This document shows, in pieces, positions 59,601-63,953 of a DNA stretch of 64,000 bases (the first letter of the stretch is position 1; each line of letters begins with the position of its first letter). The notes beneath the pieces were generated by a model. It saw only the letters and a program-made list of their open reading frames with translations, was not told the DNA's origin and did not search any database. Both the position numbers and the translations under genes were made by a program. Origin of the DNA: Diploptera punctata (Eukaryota; Arthropoda; Insecta; Blattodea; Blaberidae); contig JASPKZ010003415.1 of the NCBI GenBank assembly GCA_030220185.1, forward strand, positions 124,001 through 188,000, written 5' to 3'.

Positions 59601-60544
59601 ATTTATGTCTCGTAGAATGCGGTTGGCAATACATATGGCAGGAATGGGGAATGTAAGAGGGACATGGTAAATCTTTGTAGGAAGACCAGAAGGAAAGCGC
59701 TCAATAGGCAGGTCAATAATGGGGTGGAAAAAGAATATTAACCATGGTTTGTGGGAAGCAGATTATACTGGGATGATTGGAAAACATTGGCATTCAGAGA
59801 TTATTTCCGCGTGGCCATGAACCTACGGCTTCGATAGTACCAGTGGACTAGTTATATTTTTACCTCCATTCTAGCCGAACGGCGATACTTAGGACTAGGA
59901 ATTTTATGTATTAAAAGTTAAGATTGCAACATTGTATAATGAGACGTTAGATTTATGACTGTATTTTGTTTTTGTTTCACATACAAACAGTTGAAAAGTA
60001 TAATGAGAAGTTAGACTTCTGACTGTCTTTTGTTTTGGTTTCACACACAAACAGTTGAATAATGTATACTATCTGCATTGCAATCTCATCTCTTCTTACA
60101 TAAAAATCCGCTCCCTACTGATCACTAACCGATAGGGATAACCTTTAAACATGTTGTCATGTGTACTTGAAGTAATATGCTATCAAGTATCGTAAAACCA
60201 ATACTTTACATGTTAAATTATGGATGTAAAAATAATTATCAATATTTATTAAGAGCTCTCGTAGTTTAATGGTAGAATGTCCAGCAAGTAAATCTGAGAT
60301 ATTCGTTTCAAATATCGACACAGATGCAAATTTTTCTATACATTAACTCTAATTTTCTTTGTAATAAAATATTTAGAACATATCCTGCAGTTATAGTTAA
60401 TTTCATTTATGCTCAGGTGGAGATATTCATGATTCAAGTCATGTCTTCGCCCATTAATCTCTCAGCGAGTGGTTATTGTACTATTACGAAAGGACTCATA
60501 ATATCAGTAAGTTTATTACGTATTATTATTATTATTATTATTAT

Positions 60545-60633
<89 letters not shown>

Positions 60634-63303
60634 ATAGTAGTAGTAGTAGTAGTAGTAGTATTGGGGGCACGCCGTAGCGTAGTAGTTAATGCACTGCACT
60701 ACAAGCCGGAAGGTCGAGGGTTCAAGTCCCGGTGGGGTCAGGATTTTTAAACTGACCCAAACCTTCTGGTGGCACTATGGCCCTGGGGTCGACTCAGCCT
60801 CTAACGGAAATTAGTACCAGACGCTTGTTCTGGGGTAAAGGCGGCCGTCACGCAGGGCTGACAACCCGGCTGACATCAAGTGCCGATTGTCTAGAAATAG
60901 TGGGAGCCTTAACCTCCCACTACCCCAAGGGCCTCCTGAGGCCTGTAGTGGGAATACTTTACTTACTTTACTAGTAGTATTAGTATTATTATTAAGTTTG
61001 TTTTAAGTTTAGCGCCTTTTTAAAGAATCGTGAAGGGTTAATGCTATTGAGAACTATGTATAATGGAAAATATATTTGTTGATGGAAACCATTGTGATAA
61101 AATTCTCCGAATTAATACTGAGTGCAAAGAAGGCGCCGCCAAATATTCAACACGAAAGTTACAAGGCTGGGACTACTATTCATCGAGTCGCATTAAAGGA
61201 TTTTTCGAAAGAAAGTAGATAAAAACATGAACATAATATTTAAAACAGAATAAACAGAAATAGAGACAAAATATTTTACTCTGAATGTAGGAAATCTTGT
61301 TCCTCCTGTTCTATGAATTTCTGACATCCATAAATAGATTCCAGGAAAACTTTCTGAAGCACTGCTTGTGGTATTCCGTGGATTGATTTGTGTTATTACA
61401 GACTTTAATTCGTCCGGAGTGTATGGAATATTACCATAAACATTAAAACATCATTATAAAAATATTATAAGCCTTGTATTAAAGTCACCAGGATGTAACC
61501 TTTTAACACAACACATATTGTATAGATAAAACTTCTAACTTTTAAACGATATTAACACAGATTGATGTGATATTCCTACGTCCTGAGCTAGACGGATGTT
61601 GGATTTTATAGGACTTATTTAATTTATCGCACGAATATAATCCAGATGTTCTTGAGTAAAAATCTCTCTTGGGGATTTTTTTTTTATTTATCTATGAACC
61701 AGTTTGTTATTGCTTTTTAAAGTCTTACGCACGATTCGGCAATAAAAATTATCAAATATGTGCTGTATTCAACCATATTAAATGGAACACTGAACTCACT
61801 CTAATTGCATACGATTTAGATGGCGGGAAGGGGACCGAAAACAAAGCACCTAAGCATTCTACCGTCTACATACATATTTACTAGCTACAGGTTTGATCTA
61901 TTTCCATCCGCAAAAAGATTCAATCGATCTCGGCGAAGGGCCACTTCCTTTCCGGTGACTATCTCATGTCGAGCACTGTAAATGTTTGATAGCGCATTCT
62001 TTGCATCTCTCTGGAATACCGTTATGTTGCATATAATGTCGGAATCTGTTGCAAGCAAAATTATTTCTGGTGTTATTATTATTAAAGCTAAACACAGATT
62101 GAATGAAAGAGTTTTTTTTTAAATGAAGGGAATGATGTGTCCTATTGGAGAAAGCAGAACAAAGGTGAATGCGCAAGATCAATTATTAAAATTGTTAAGA
62201 AATAAAAATAGAGTGTGATCAGTATTCTACGCCTCAAGTCTACCGACTTTAGCACGGCATCTGTGTGGACAACGGTGCACCTGCGCCTGATAAATTTTAC
62301 ACCTACTCCACGTTCGTATAGCCAGCCGGTAAATAATACGCCTACTCTGCCGTAACAAATTGAAATCGAATTTAAAAAAACTGACATTTGCGTGATGTTC
62401 ACGAAATTATGAATTTATTTCAGAGACTTTCTGATCGTACGTGTCGAACTGTAGTGTACGATGAAATGATTTGTGAGGACTACTTTCTAGTCTATCACCG
62501 ATTTCATCTACTTTATTTTCTGTTAGCACGTATCTTCCCTTTCCGGTTTCTTGTCAAGAACTGAATCTTTGTTACGAAATTTCACCACTAATCCGTCGTT
62601 TTATCAGAAATCGTGGATTTCGAACACTGTTAACGACATTTTCGTTGACAAATTAGTCATAAATAGCTATTTACATATGTTCCATCATATGTAAAATCAC
62701 GTTTTCAACGTCGTTTCTCATATCTATATAACAAAGGTGCTTCCTGGAGACTGAATGGAAGTTGTCAAGATACATGTGGCATGCTTTGCCACTTTTTGGC
62801 TAGGCGAGCTGACCGCCTAGCTCTCCTTTCAAGCCGATCCACTTTCCAGAGTTTAGGTGGCGGAGGCAACTGATCGCCAGTTATAAGTAAAAAAATCATA
62901 TGAACTTTTGGCCAGAGCCCATAGAATTTTAATTTTTTGGCCCTCAAGGATATAATGTGTTATATTGCATACCCCGTATCCAAGGATATACGGTACAATT
63001 ATTATAGACTAATGTACTACAGAATATGTTTATATTCCATTGAAAATTTTAACTATCCTTGTTCGTATTCAATGTTAACATTATAAAATAATGCTTTATA
63101 TATCCGATATATTTATCCAATATATTTGTACCAAAAGGCATTTCTTTTATTTACAGATCCTGATGGCGCTTATGACTAACTTCATAGCTATTATTCAATT
63201 AGCTCCGCAAATATCCAATGCAATAACTTCACTAAAAACGGTGACAAATAGAGCTGGAGTAACAAGAGTAAAATGTAATATACAAATAATAAATTTTCAA
63301 TAG
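29723..63303 (+). CDS. Gustatory receptor B (insect 7tm_7 family), whole gene, 4 coding exons with duplicated exon 2
   Basis: Join 29723-30667, (43167-43235 or 43273-43341), 60417-60506, 63157-63303 gives 416 aa, all introns GT-AG and phase 0. It is a tandem paralogue of gene A: the shared FYENLQP..WICKIFGYF..QN start, CYGPRMAFALL, DFYVVFF and TNFIAIIQL segments are obvious. The N terminus is 13 residues longer (basic KKKSRTSRRNMRK) and the C terminus is 18 residues longer. It is probably a ligand-gated chemoreceptor subunit in the neuronal membrane; no ligand can be assigned. The gene spans 33.6 kb, with introns of 12.5, 17 and 2.6 kb filled with transposons. ATG at 29723 was chosen because a likely acceptor lies at 29702-29703 and an in-frame stop lies just upstream. 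The alternative exon 2 copies imply at least two isoforms. Confidence 0.91.
30705..31050 (+). mobile_element. RTE-like LINE RT fragment after receptor B exon 1
   Basis: Encodes LLVYADDIVLLCDSEY, CDWK..IN, then in other frames INRNGV*KEINHKLNTGNA and LGFLSFQPFSK, the RT active site and thumb region of the RTE family. Stops and deletions are many. Confidence 0.7.
31080..31510 (+). mobile_element. LINE C-terminal fragment (RTE-like, distinct family)
   Basis: Encodes LKVYKTLALPTLLYGSEVWT, LRSAEMRYLRRTAGYTLLDH and, after one frame break, RWIQHVHRMEDHRIPKQMLR and RPGRPLKRLLDG. It ends at GAATGTACTATGATGATGAT before (TA)n. Confidence 0.75.
31524..31589. repeat. (TA)n microsatellite
   Basis: About 65 nt of TA repeats. 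Confidence 0.95.
31661..31991 (-). repeat. tRNA-derived SINE family P, copy 2
   Basis: Reverse strand: GTCCACCGCTGTGGTCTCGA, B box GGGTTCGATACC, body TGAGTTTTTTATCGGGG, ATC-rich spacer and a tail with TTCCCTAGTAAAGC and GAAGGACCTGCCTTCGGGCA. It shares the tail with copy P3. A short inverted piece of the same tail lies at 31590-31630. Confidence 0.82.
31994..32176 (-). repeat. SINE family S, copy S6
   Basis: Full reverse copy: (TA)n, body ATTGAGCAATGTAAGCC, AAGAAAAATAAATGCCTGGA, B-box complement, A-box complement CCATTACACCACCGGG-like, then CATTTATTTTTCTT at the head. Head to head with S7. Confidence 0.8.
32211..32370 (+). repeat. SINE family S, copy S7, with a 45-bp insertion in the A box
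   Basis: ATTAGATTTGCCCGATGGTG then TAATGGATAGG is broken by about 45 nt bounded by ATAGGAAC direct repeats. It resumes AGCACGCTGGAGTAACAATC and ends CATTTATTTTTCTTATCATG plus (TA)n. Confidence 0.78.
32390..32825 (+). mobile_element. RTE-like LINE 3' fragment
   Basis: Degraded CETWTLTLREGEN.., FGPKRDEQTGEWRRLHN-derived sequence (ACGAGTAGACAGGTGAATGG) and ending GAGTGCTAGTTAGTTA. Confidence 0.75.
33071..33735 (+). mobile_element. Non-autonomous Helitron-like element
   Basis: Starts TCTAATATATAAAAATGAAT after A and ends GTTAGCTAG before T, fitting the Helitron rule of 5' TC and 3' CTAG inserted between A and T. GC-rich GCGCACGCCGGTG precedes the end. No Rep/Helicase ORF. Two related internal segments (CAGCATATG..TACGGATAACNCACAAT) are repeated. 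Confidence 0.6.
33766..33950 (+). repeat. Diverged tRNA-derived SINE
   Basis: CTCTGTAGTCTAGTGGTAAC is A-box-like and CGGTTTCGTTCCCC B-box-like. The body GGTTTTTCCTCACATATAAA resembles the SINE P body. Confidence 0.6.
33992..34324 (-). pseudogene. LINE-C C-terminal fragment
   Basis: 110 open codons with FLSRAARCSKLDKIRNTIIR, QLNWYGHVRRMQEERLPRKT and WCPPGRRRRGEPRNSWMQET. This block follows the RT in RTE-like LINEs and is repeated at 36897-37375 and 40740-41000. Confidence 0.75.
34200..34793 (-). pseudogene. LINE-C reverse transcriptase catalytic segment
   Basis: 197 open codons start at GVPIGDGSTDTIYTLLFADD (catalytic FADD) and continue through NWGLKINLEKKHLYGM and VKSTVTFGAEVWKFNKTLEQ. The frame is lost near 34300, where the C-terminal block continues in a second frame. 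Confidence 0.78.
35287..35646 (-). pseudogene. LINE-C reverse transcriptase N-terminal segment
   Basis: 119 open codons with ISLNEWKLYFSILLTEDRFE, AIRSLRNGTACGVEGVQPEI and LFERCLNGEDVPLKWKIGLI, equal to the first RT motifs. A stop separates it from the region with NRSTTDHIF-like sequence. Confidence 0.72.
36000..36890. other. Receptor B intron 1, no gene seen; (TA)n at 36286-36325
   Basis: A TA microsatellite of about 40 nt and otherwise AT-rich unrecognised sequence. Confidence 0.5.
36897..37375 (+). mobile_element. LINE-C 3' fragment
   Basis: AATTCAATAGTTAGAAGTAC and TGGAGCTGAAGTTTGGAAAT match the IYNSIVKSTVTFGAEVWKF region of LINE-C. It continues to CCACCTGGAAGAAGAAGGAA and ends ATTAAAATTCTGTACATAAA. 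Stops interrupt it. Confidence 0.75.
37530..38007 (+). mobile_element. RTE-like LINE 3' fragment
   Basis: TATATGGATGCGAAACATGT (YGCETC), GAACAGACAGGCTAATGGAA and the end CCATAGTGCTAGTAAGTTAG. Heavily degraded. Confidence 0.75.
38009..38582 (+). repeat. Hairpin-bearing repeat H, copy 1
   Basis: Shares CTTGACTATTTAACTCATGC, ATCGCCGTTTACATTAAATA and GTGAGTAAACA-type blocks in order with 42247-43028. Near its end an inverted repeat of about 38 nt (AATGCCACTCTTGATTTCCA and complement GGAAATCACTCGTGGCATT) forms a hairpin with a short loop. Confidence 0.7.
38583..39029. other. Receptor B intron 1, nothing recognised
   Basis: No coding or repeat signal recognised. Confidence 0.4.
39030..39168 (+). 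pseudogene. C-terminal fragment of an uncharacterised multicopy arthropod gene family
   Basis: Reads AMEKRYQGKWNPNMLADYCW and TIKWDVPQAKYSTKSSFLTF, then GAG|GTGAGT. A related, longer and more decayed copy is at 52850-53465 (MADYFWNIKQECQQIKQSRQ). I recognise the E-RYQGRWN..M(M/L)ADYCW pattern from many unnamed arthropod proteins. Function is unknown, possibly TE-encoded. Confidence 0.6.
39170..39770. other. Receptor B intron 1, no gene seen
   Basis: A palindromic TAGGCCTATATATATA cluster lies at about 39395-39425. Otherwise nothing is recognised. Confidence 0.4.
39775..40225 (+). mobile_element. RTE-like LINE 3' fragment
   Basis: GAACAGACAGGCCAATGGAG, GTAGATTGCGATGGACAGGA and AGGTGGGAGAATAACATTAA match the RTE C terminus. 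It ends CCAGTAGTGCCAGGGAGTTT. Confidence 0.75.
40237..40585 (+). repeat. tRNA-derived SINE family P, copy 3
   Basis: GTCCACCGCTGTGGTCTCGA, GTAGCGTGCTG, B box GGGTTCAATCC, TGGGTGAGGTTTTTATCGGG, ATC/ATT spacer, then TTCCCTAGTAAAGCTGCAAG and GAAGGACCTGCCTTCGGGCA. It is the cleanest copy. Confidence 0.85.
40720..42000 (-). mobile_element. LINE-C fragment, split by a small LINE insertion
   Basis: Complement of the LINE-C C-terminal block (CTTCTCCACTCGTCCCTATC) up to the RT (CAATAATTTTCTGAACATAA). Interrupted by 41329-41585. Confidence 0.75.
41329..41585 (-). mobile_element. Truncated LINE 3' end with (TTC)n tail and 8-bp TSD
   Basis: TATCGTAT at 41321-41328 and 41586-41593 flanks it. Reverse strand reads LAKRAKEDRPMDGRRTRGRP, a LINE C-terminal motif, with a GAA-rich tail. 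Confidence 0.8.
42247..43028 (+). repeat. Hairpin-bearing repeat H, copy 2
   Basis: Second copy of the repeat at 38009-38582. It lost the hairpin loop (GATAAATT joins directly to GGAAATCATTCGTGGCATTA) and has extra sequence near 42640-42790. It ends about 140 nt before exon 2a. Confidence 0.7.
43167..43235 (+). CDS. Gustatory receptor B, exon 2a (alternative, 23 codons)
   Basis: The acceptor is TTCTTTCAG and the donor CAG|GTAAGA. It encodes VHAIFSELRRVPITKMSTSC then IKQ, the TM6-TM7 loop. It is the first of two tandem copies. It differs from exon 2b at six nucleotides and four residues (V/G, I/L, R/K, K/Q). The first residue V is unlike the G in both exon 2b and gene A. Confidence 0.85.
43273..43341 (+). 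CDS. Gustatory receptor B, exon 2b (alternative, 23 codons)
   Basis: It has the same acceptor and donor sequences as exon 2a, 106 nt downstream. It encodes GHALFSELRKVPITKMSTSC then IQQ. Only 37 nt separate it from exon 2a, shorter than normal insect introns, so the two are expected to be used alternatively. A Harbinger-type MITE starts 28 nt after its donor. Confidence 0.85.
43370..43578. mobile_element. PIF/Harbinger-type MITE 28 nt after exon 2b
   Basis: GGGTCGGTATTCAAGAACCA is inverted at the right end (TGGTTCTTGAATTCCGGCC) and TTA duplications sit at 43367-43369 and 43579-43581. 209 nt, no ORF of its own. GGGYCGGTATTC ends and a TTA target fit Harbinger. Confidence 0.75.
43582..44600. 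other. Receptor B intron 2 start, nothing recognised
   Basis: No coding exon or transposon protein recognised. The 5' part of the R1-like LINE may begin here but has no visible ORF1. Confidence 0.4.
44615..44816 (+). pseudogene. R1-like LINE endonuclease, N-terminal fragment
   Basis: In two frames: MATVYRLKTELEM, then SVRGKVPGFGVRG, GAKTDERPWAAMVILNPRFT, typical of R1-type endonucleases. It is cut by the mariner after NPRFTI and continues at 46144 as LQYKNLSTSHTVAAEI. Confidence 0.75.
44817..46143 (-). mobile_element. DD41D-type mariner, apparently intact
   Basis: Left end CAGGGTGGACCGCTCGAATG and right end inverted CATTCGAGCGGTCCACCCTTG (one indel) pair over about 110 nt. TA lies outside each end (44815-44816, 46144-46145). 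It carries one uninterrupted transposase. It sits in the R1-like endonuclease, so it is younger than that LINE. Confidence 0.92.
44936..45970 (-). CDS. Mariner-type DDE transposase, DD41D, 344 aa, intact
   Basis: ATG at 45970 (MATPQMKAQAVLWYAEFKSI); four upstream codons lack an ATG. The N-terminal half has two helix-turn-helix regions (VQREFRRVFNRDAPTARSIK and SLRRASRELQIPKSTLQRIV). Catalytic residues: D in IFFSDEATFHL, D in VFQQDGAPPHW, and D in SPDLTPLDFFLWG, with 41 residues between the second and third, WVP-like linker region not obvious. It excises and integrates the 1.3-kb element at TA. Full length with no break, so it could still be functional, although this copy lies inside an intron. 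Confidence 0.93.
   Translation of the reverse strand: MATPQMKAQAVLWYAEFKSIIRVQREFRRVFNRDAPTARSIKKWRDTLLATGSVLKKHGGGRRASDEMVANVQAAFERSPRKSLRRASRELQIPKSTLQRIVHKRLKLHAYKVQLVQRLEPNDMPKRVEFANTMLDRLGADPDFMTKIFFSDEATFHLSGKVNRHNVRIWGSENPHAIQEHVRDSPKMNVWCSLSHNKVIGPFFFAEKTVRGTTYLDMLEQFFFPQIEQLQPNIVFQQDGAPPHWSNEVRTTLDNIFPGRWIGRGGPIAWPPRSPDLTPLDFFLWGYVKDKVYTTPVKDLRDLRERIIEAIENIPEDILQRTWQEIVHRFDIVTVTAGAHIEMW
46144..47462 (+). pseudogene. R1-like LINE endonuclease C-terminus and RT N-terminus, broken
   Basis: Reads NLSTSHTVAAEISNESANYT, KKIIIGTDSNAKSPLWGSRV (endonuclease), then SSHMIIQFELSYQRHREEQK and, with frame changes, KKAPGIHNSRDELVKKGW and KVENRDPINTKSYRRI, where the Tc3-like element interrupts RT motif 2. 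Confidence 0.8.
47463..49047 (+). mobile_element. Tc3-like element with doubled IR/DR ends
   Basis: Outer GAGGAAATTGGTATAAAGGC at 47469 is inverted near 49021-49042 (GTGCCTTTATACCAATTTCC). A second, inner copy lies about 190 nt inside each end (GGTGGAAATCGGTATAAAGG at 47654; GTGCCTTTATACTAATTTCC at 48836). TA duplications flank it within the host ATA codon. The transposase is broken. Confidence 0.85.
47784..48742 (+). pseudogene. Tc3-like DD34E transposase, N-terminus broken
   Basis: MPHEKPLSNEEKARV..., then a stop, MGLSNRQIATKLGCSRCVID (HTH) and further breaks. From 48161 it is open for 193 codons: IIFSDKKFNLDGPDGFQYYW (first D), NFHQDNAFIHVSAKS (second D) and LDLNPTENLWGILAKRVYRN (E), with 34 residues between second D and E. 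The usual Asn-Pro-Ile-Glu is Thr-Glu here. Non-functional as read. Confidence 0.88.
49048..50062 (+). pseudogene. R1-like LINE reverse transcriptase
   Basis: ICLLLVLGKLYERILRKQLQ, FIDFEGAFDTIWWPS, VGCTQGSVLGPSFWNLVMDD and SIAYADDLVRIIS (catalytic YADD), then EHKYLGVTLQSRMRVDQHIN. Open from the Tc3-like boundary to a stop at 49905-49907, after which homology continues (AVHGWARKLTTLQKKKLPSA) to the LINE-J insertion. Confidence 0.88.
50368..51560 (-). CDS. LINE-J copy 2 reverse transcriptase, C-terminal 2/3
   Basis: LTPLTLLDFSKAFDTVDHDL, AGVPQGSVLGPLLFSIYIND, HLYADDLQIYLHS (catalytic YADD), LGLHLDANLTWQTQVKHICK and the C-terminal DRRKLHSLSLLFKLLN and ARSWNLLPQDIRGCRTLGTF. About 395 open codons to the stop at 50368. 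The frame joins the upstream segment (51521-51838) by a shift near KITEDIREA. Confidence 0.87.
51521..51838 (-). CDS. LINE-J copy 2 reverse transcriptase, N-terminal segment
   Basis: LNKIIDIILPTVTHIFNASL, WKQSRVRPIPKISTPTNCND, FRPISILPTLSKALEYIVHK and YQSGFRSGHSTTTALQN. Frame breaks after TTALQN relative to the next segment. Confidence 0.83.
   Translation of the reverse strand: MLNKIIDIILPTVTHIFNASLITSIFPIVWKQSRVRPIPKISTPTNCNDFRPISILPTLSKALEYIVHKQMTDYLQENHLLDPYQSGFRSGHSTTTALQNYRRYS
51955..52384 (+). pseudogene. R1-like LINE C-terminal domain
   Basis: SRQTYIRHLKHGRITYEFLP, ITQLLSGHGSFKAKLHERGL, HCDSFGPERATINHVLYACI and VRMSVGWVLTQRQEEDIRRQ, the Cys/His C terminus. It follows directly on the LINE-J insertion, and the 3'UTR to about 52688 ends A-rich. 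Confidence 0.8.
52850..53465 (+). pseudogene. Decayed copy of an uncharacterised multicopy arthropod gene
   Basis: In several frames: RSDLKPDEPNIVIPLLHMKL, GLMKQFGKAFPIEGGCFKYL, FDGPQIRQLVKDEHFFGTL, FKTIVKDFLGNIHAQNYTKI, LGCDMSMK, and MADYFWNIKQECQQIKQSRQ. The order matches a conserved arthropod family without assigned function. Frameshifts and stops make it a pseudogene. A C-terminal piece of the same family is at 39030-39168. Confidence 0.65.
53470..54195. other. Receptor B intron 2; (TA)n at 53574-53640, otherwise nothing recognised
   Basis: Long TA microsatellite near 53574-53612 and a second run near 53618-53637. Confidence 0.6.
54200..54650 (+). mobile_element. RTE-like LINE 3' fragment
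   Basis: GTTGTATTATAAGGATGCAA, ACTAAAGAGAGACAAACAGA and the end CATAGTGACAGTAAGTTAGT. Many stops. Confidence 0.75.
54655..55057. other. Receptor B intron 2, nothing recognised
   Basis: No coding or repeat signal recognised. Confidence 0.4.
55058..56243 (+). pseudogene. LINE-A copy 2 ORF2 C-terminal part, one internal stop
   Basis: NVRIPVLFYTDDLIICSKTI, with YTDD in place of YADD, then NWGLTVNVSKTKTMTFKNGT to ICPMCGNFEDEIHIL, a TGA at 56068, and KCNDLEYWRRQLLPERF to the true stop. The A-to-T change in the catalytic box and the stop show decay. Confidence 0.87.
55058..56700 (+). mobile_element. LINE-A copy 2, 5' truncated
   Basis: Begins inside RT at NVRIPVLF, runs to the ORF2 stop near 56243, then the 3'UTR with fewer tandem units and ends GTCTAATAAAGTCCTACTAC with (CTA)n. 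It is very similar to 7751-9540 and lacks the 4-nt insertion that breaks that copy. Confidence 0.9.
56847..57282 (-). mobile_element. Mariner C-terminal fragment
   Basis: Reverse strand reads FVSHHPYIPDLVRSDIFLFP and DLEKHLRRCRFP, from the HPPYSPDLAPSDYHLFP-like mariner block. CGAGGGTTGTTCAATAAAGG at 56850 looks like a mariner end. The rest is lost. Confidence 0.7.
57283..57700. mobile_element. M1 MITE-like element, uninterrupted copy
   Basis: GGGAACTGTC at the left and TTGACAGTTC at the right, with AAACCTCGAAATTTCTCCCA inverted as GGGAGAAATATCAAGTTAGG. About 415 nt. The interior matches 1960-2030 and 2475-2655 of the nested copy. Confidence 0.65.
57795..58560 (-). mobile_element. LINE-D (RTE-like) 3' fragment
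   Basis: Reverse strand in two overlapping frames: MAFQDKVPVRAKIVINNEII, HFNYLGSDITYSYVWDIHNK, VLLYGSESWVLTKK, FLRSVKGCTRMDRLHNESIR and KPHGKRYLGRPRKRRT. YADD-like sequence lies near 58480. The tail is GAA-rich. Confidence 0.8.
58660..59855 (+). mobile_element. RTE-like LINE fragment split by a reverse RTE fragment
   Basis: 58660-58868 (GGGACTGGAAGTAAACATCA; TTTGAAGAAATGGCTGAATT) resumes at 59263 (CTAGGAACAACAATTACAAA, i.e. LGTTITNRNEM) and runs to CGGCTTCGATAGTACCAGTG. The interruption is 58869-59262. Confidence 0.7.
58869..59262 (-). mobile_element. RTE-like LINE 3' fragment inserted in an RTE LINE
   Basis: Starts ACTAACTCACTCACTGGCAC, the reverse 3' end, then ACTGGGCGTTTTCCCTCTGG and CATCTGTCTTTGGTCCAAAA. 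It is the same block as 24797-25190. Confidence 0.75.
59935..60065. repeat. Two-copy tandem repeat, about 63 nt
   Basis: GTATAATGAGACGTTAGATT to ACAAACAGTTGAAAA is repeated with few changes as GTATAATGAGAAGTTAGACT to ACAAACAGTTGAATA. Confidence 0.8.
60253..60335 (+). repeat. tRNA-like remnant before receptor B exon 3
   Basis: GCTCTCGTAGTTTAATGGTA looks like a tRNA A-box region, with a weak B box GTTTCAAATAT. No paired acceptor stem. Confidence 0.4.
60417..60506 (+). CDS. Gustatory receptor B, exon 3 (30 codons)
   Basis: The acceptor is GCTCAG and the donor TCA|GTAAGT. It encodes VEIFMIQVMSSPINLSASGY and CTITKGLIIS, collinear with exon 3 of gene A. A long triplet microsatellite begins about 14 nt after the donor. 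Confidence 0.9.
60522..60661. repeat. (TTA)n-(GTA)n triplet microsatellite after exon 3
   Basis: About 24 nt TTA repeats then about 115 nt of GTA/AGT triplets. Long Ser-only and Leu-only ORFs are artefacts. It starts 14 nt after the exon 3 donor. Confidence 0.95.
60663..60970 (+). repeat. tRNA-derived SINE with long conserved body
   Basis: GGCACGCCGTAGCGTAGTAG (A box), B box GGGTTCAAGTCCC, then GGTGGCACTATGGCCCTGGG, CGGCCGTCACGCAGGGCTGA and a CCCCAAGGGCCTCCTGAGGC tail ending in (TTTAC)n. GC content is far above the surroundings. Confidence 0.75.
60975..63150. other. Receptor B intron 3, no gene seen
   Basis: No recognisable exon or TE protein. ORFs here are short and motif-free. Confidence 0.45.
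63157..63303 (+). CDS. Gustatory receptor B, terminal exon 4 (48 codons plus stop)
   Basis: The acceptor is TTTACAG. It encodes TM7 (ILMALMTNFIAIIQLAPQIS) and an 18-residue longer tail than gene A, ending at TAG. The signature motif again has N instead of Y and L instead of F. Confidence 0.92.
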   Translation: MLMALMTNFIAIIQLAPQISNAITSLKTVTNRAGVTRVKCNIQIINFQ

Positions 63304-63755
63304 TATTTTTGTTTTATATAATAGAACATTGAACTGATTATTATATGTATTTTTTATTCATTCTTATTAATAGACTGTGCGAAATCTAAGGTCACGTCAA
63401 ATCTAGTAGCTACAACTGCATTCAATGGGTAGTGTGAATCTATCGTGTGTAATTTGTTTTGTTCAAGAAATCGCCTATTTTCACTTTTAATGATACTATG
63501 AAATGCTGAATACAACTAAGTTGGTCCCGGTAATGAAGACGCATCAGAAATTGATTTGACGACTGCGAAAAACGGAAAGAAAAACCTGAGGACAGCTAGT
63601 ACGGGGGTTAAACCCAAGTGCTCCTGAATACGAATTTGATCTAACTCACTCGGAAAGTCTATTTTTTTAACTTACAACAACCAAAATATAATAATTGTTT
63701 TTGTAGTAAAATTAAACGCATGCTTATCTTCAATTTATTGCTGTTTACCCGTAGT
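63304..63755. other. 3' flank of receptor B, nothing recognised
   Basis: No coding signal; the polyadenylation site was not identified. Confidence 0.4.
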
Positions 63756-63759
63756 TTCT

Positions 63760-63905
63760 TTCAAAAGAGAGGTTAACGATTTTCTTTGTAATGTCAGTTT
63801 GATGTATTCTTGTATTCTAATGTATCATGTGTTTTTATTGGTGAGTGTAATAATGCCATATATTCTTAACTTCACCAGGCTAAATAAATAAATAAATAAA
63901 TAATT
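63760..63905 (+). mobile_element. LINE-J 3'-tail fragment
   Basis: TTCACCAGGCTAAATAAATA with (AAAT)n matches the 3' end of the LINE at 15825-15884. Only the terminal part is present. Confidence 0.6.
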
Positions 63906-63953
63906 TCAAGATTATCTTGCGTTATTATTGTTTTACTTCGTTCTCTATATACA

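Noticed and set aside
60473..60677. Poly-Ser and poly-Leu ORFs
   Set aside because: Artefacts of the GTA/TAC triplet repeat; only the first part of the + frame overlaps real exon 3.
61669..61884. 71-aa ORF in receptor B intron 3
   Set aside because: No family motif, no splice support, and it is of the length expected by chance.
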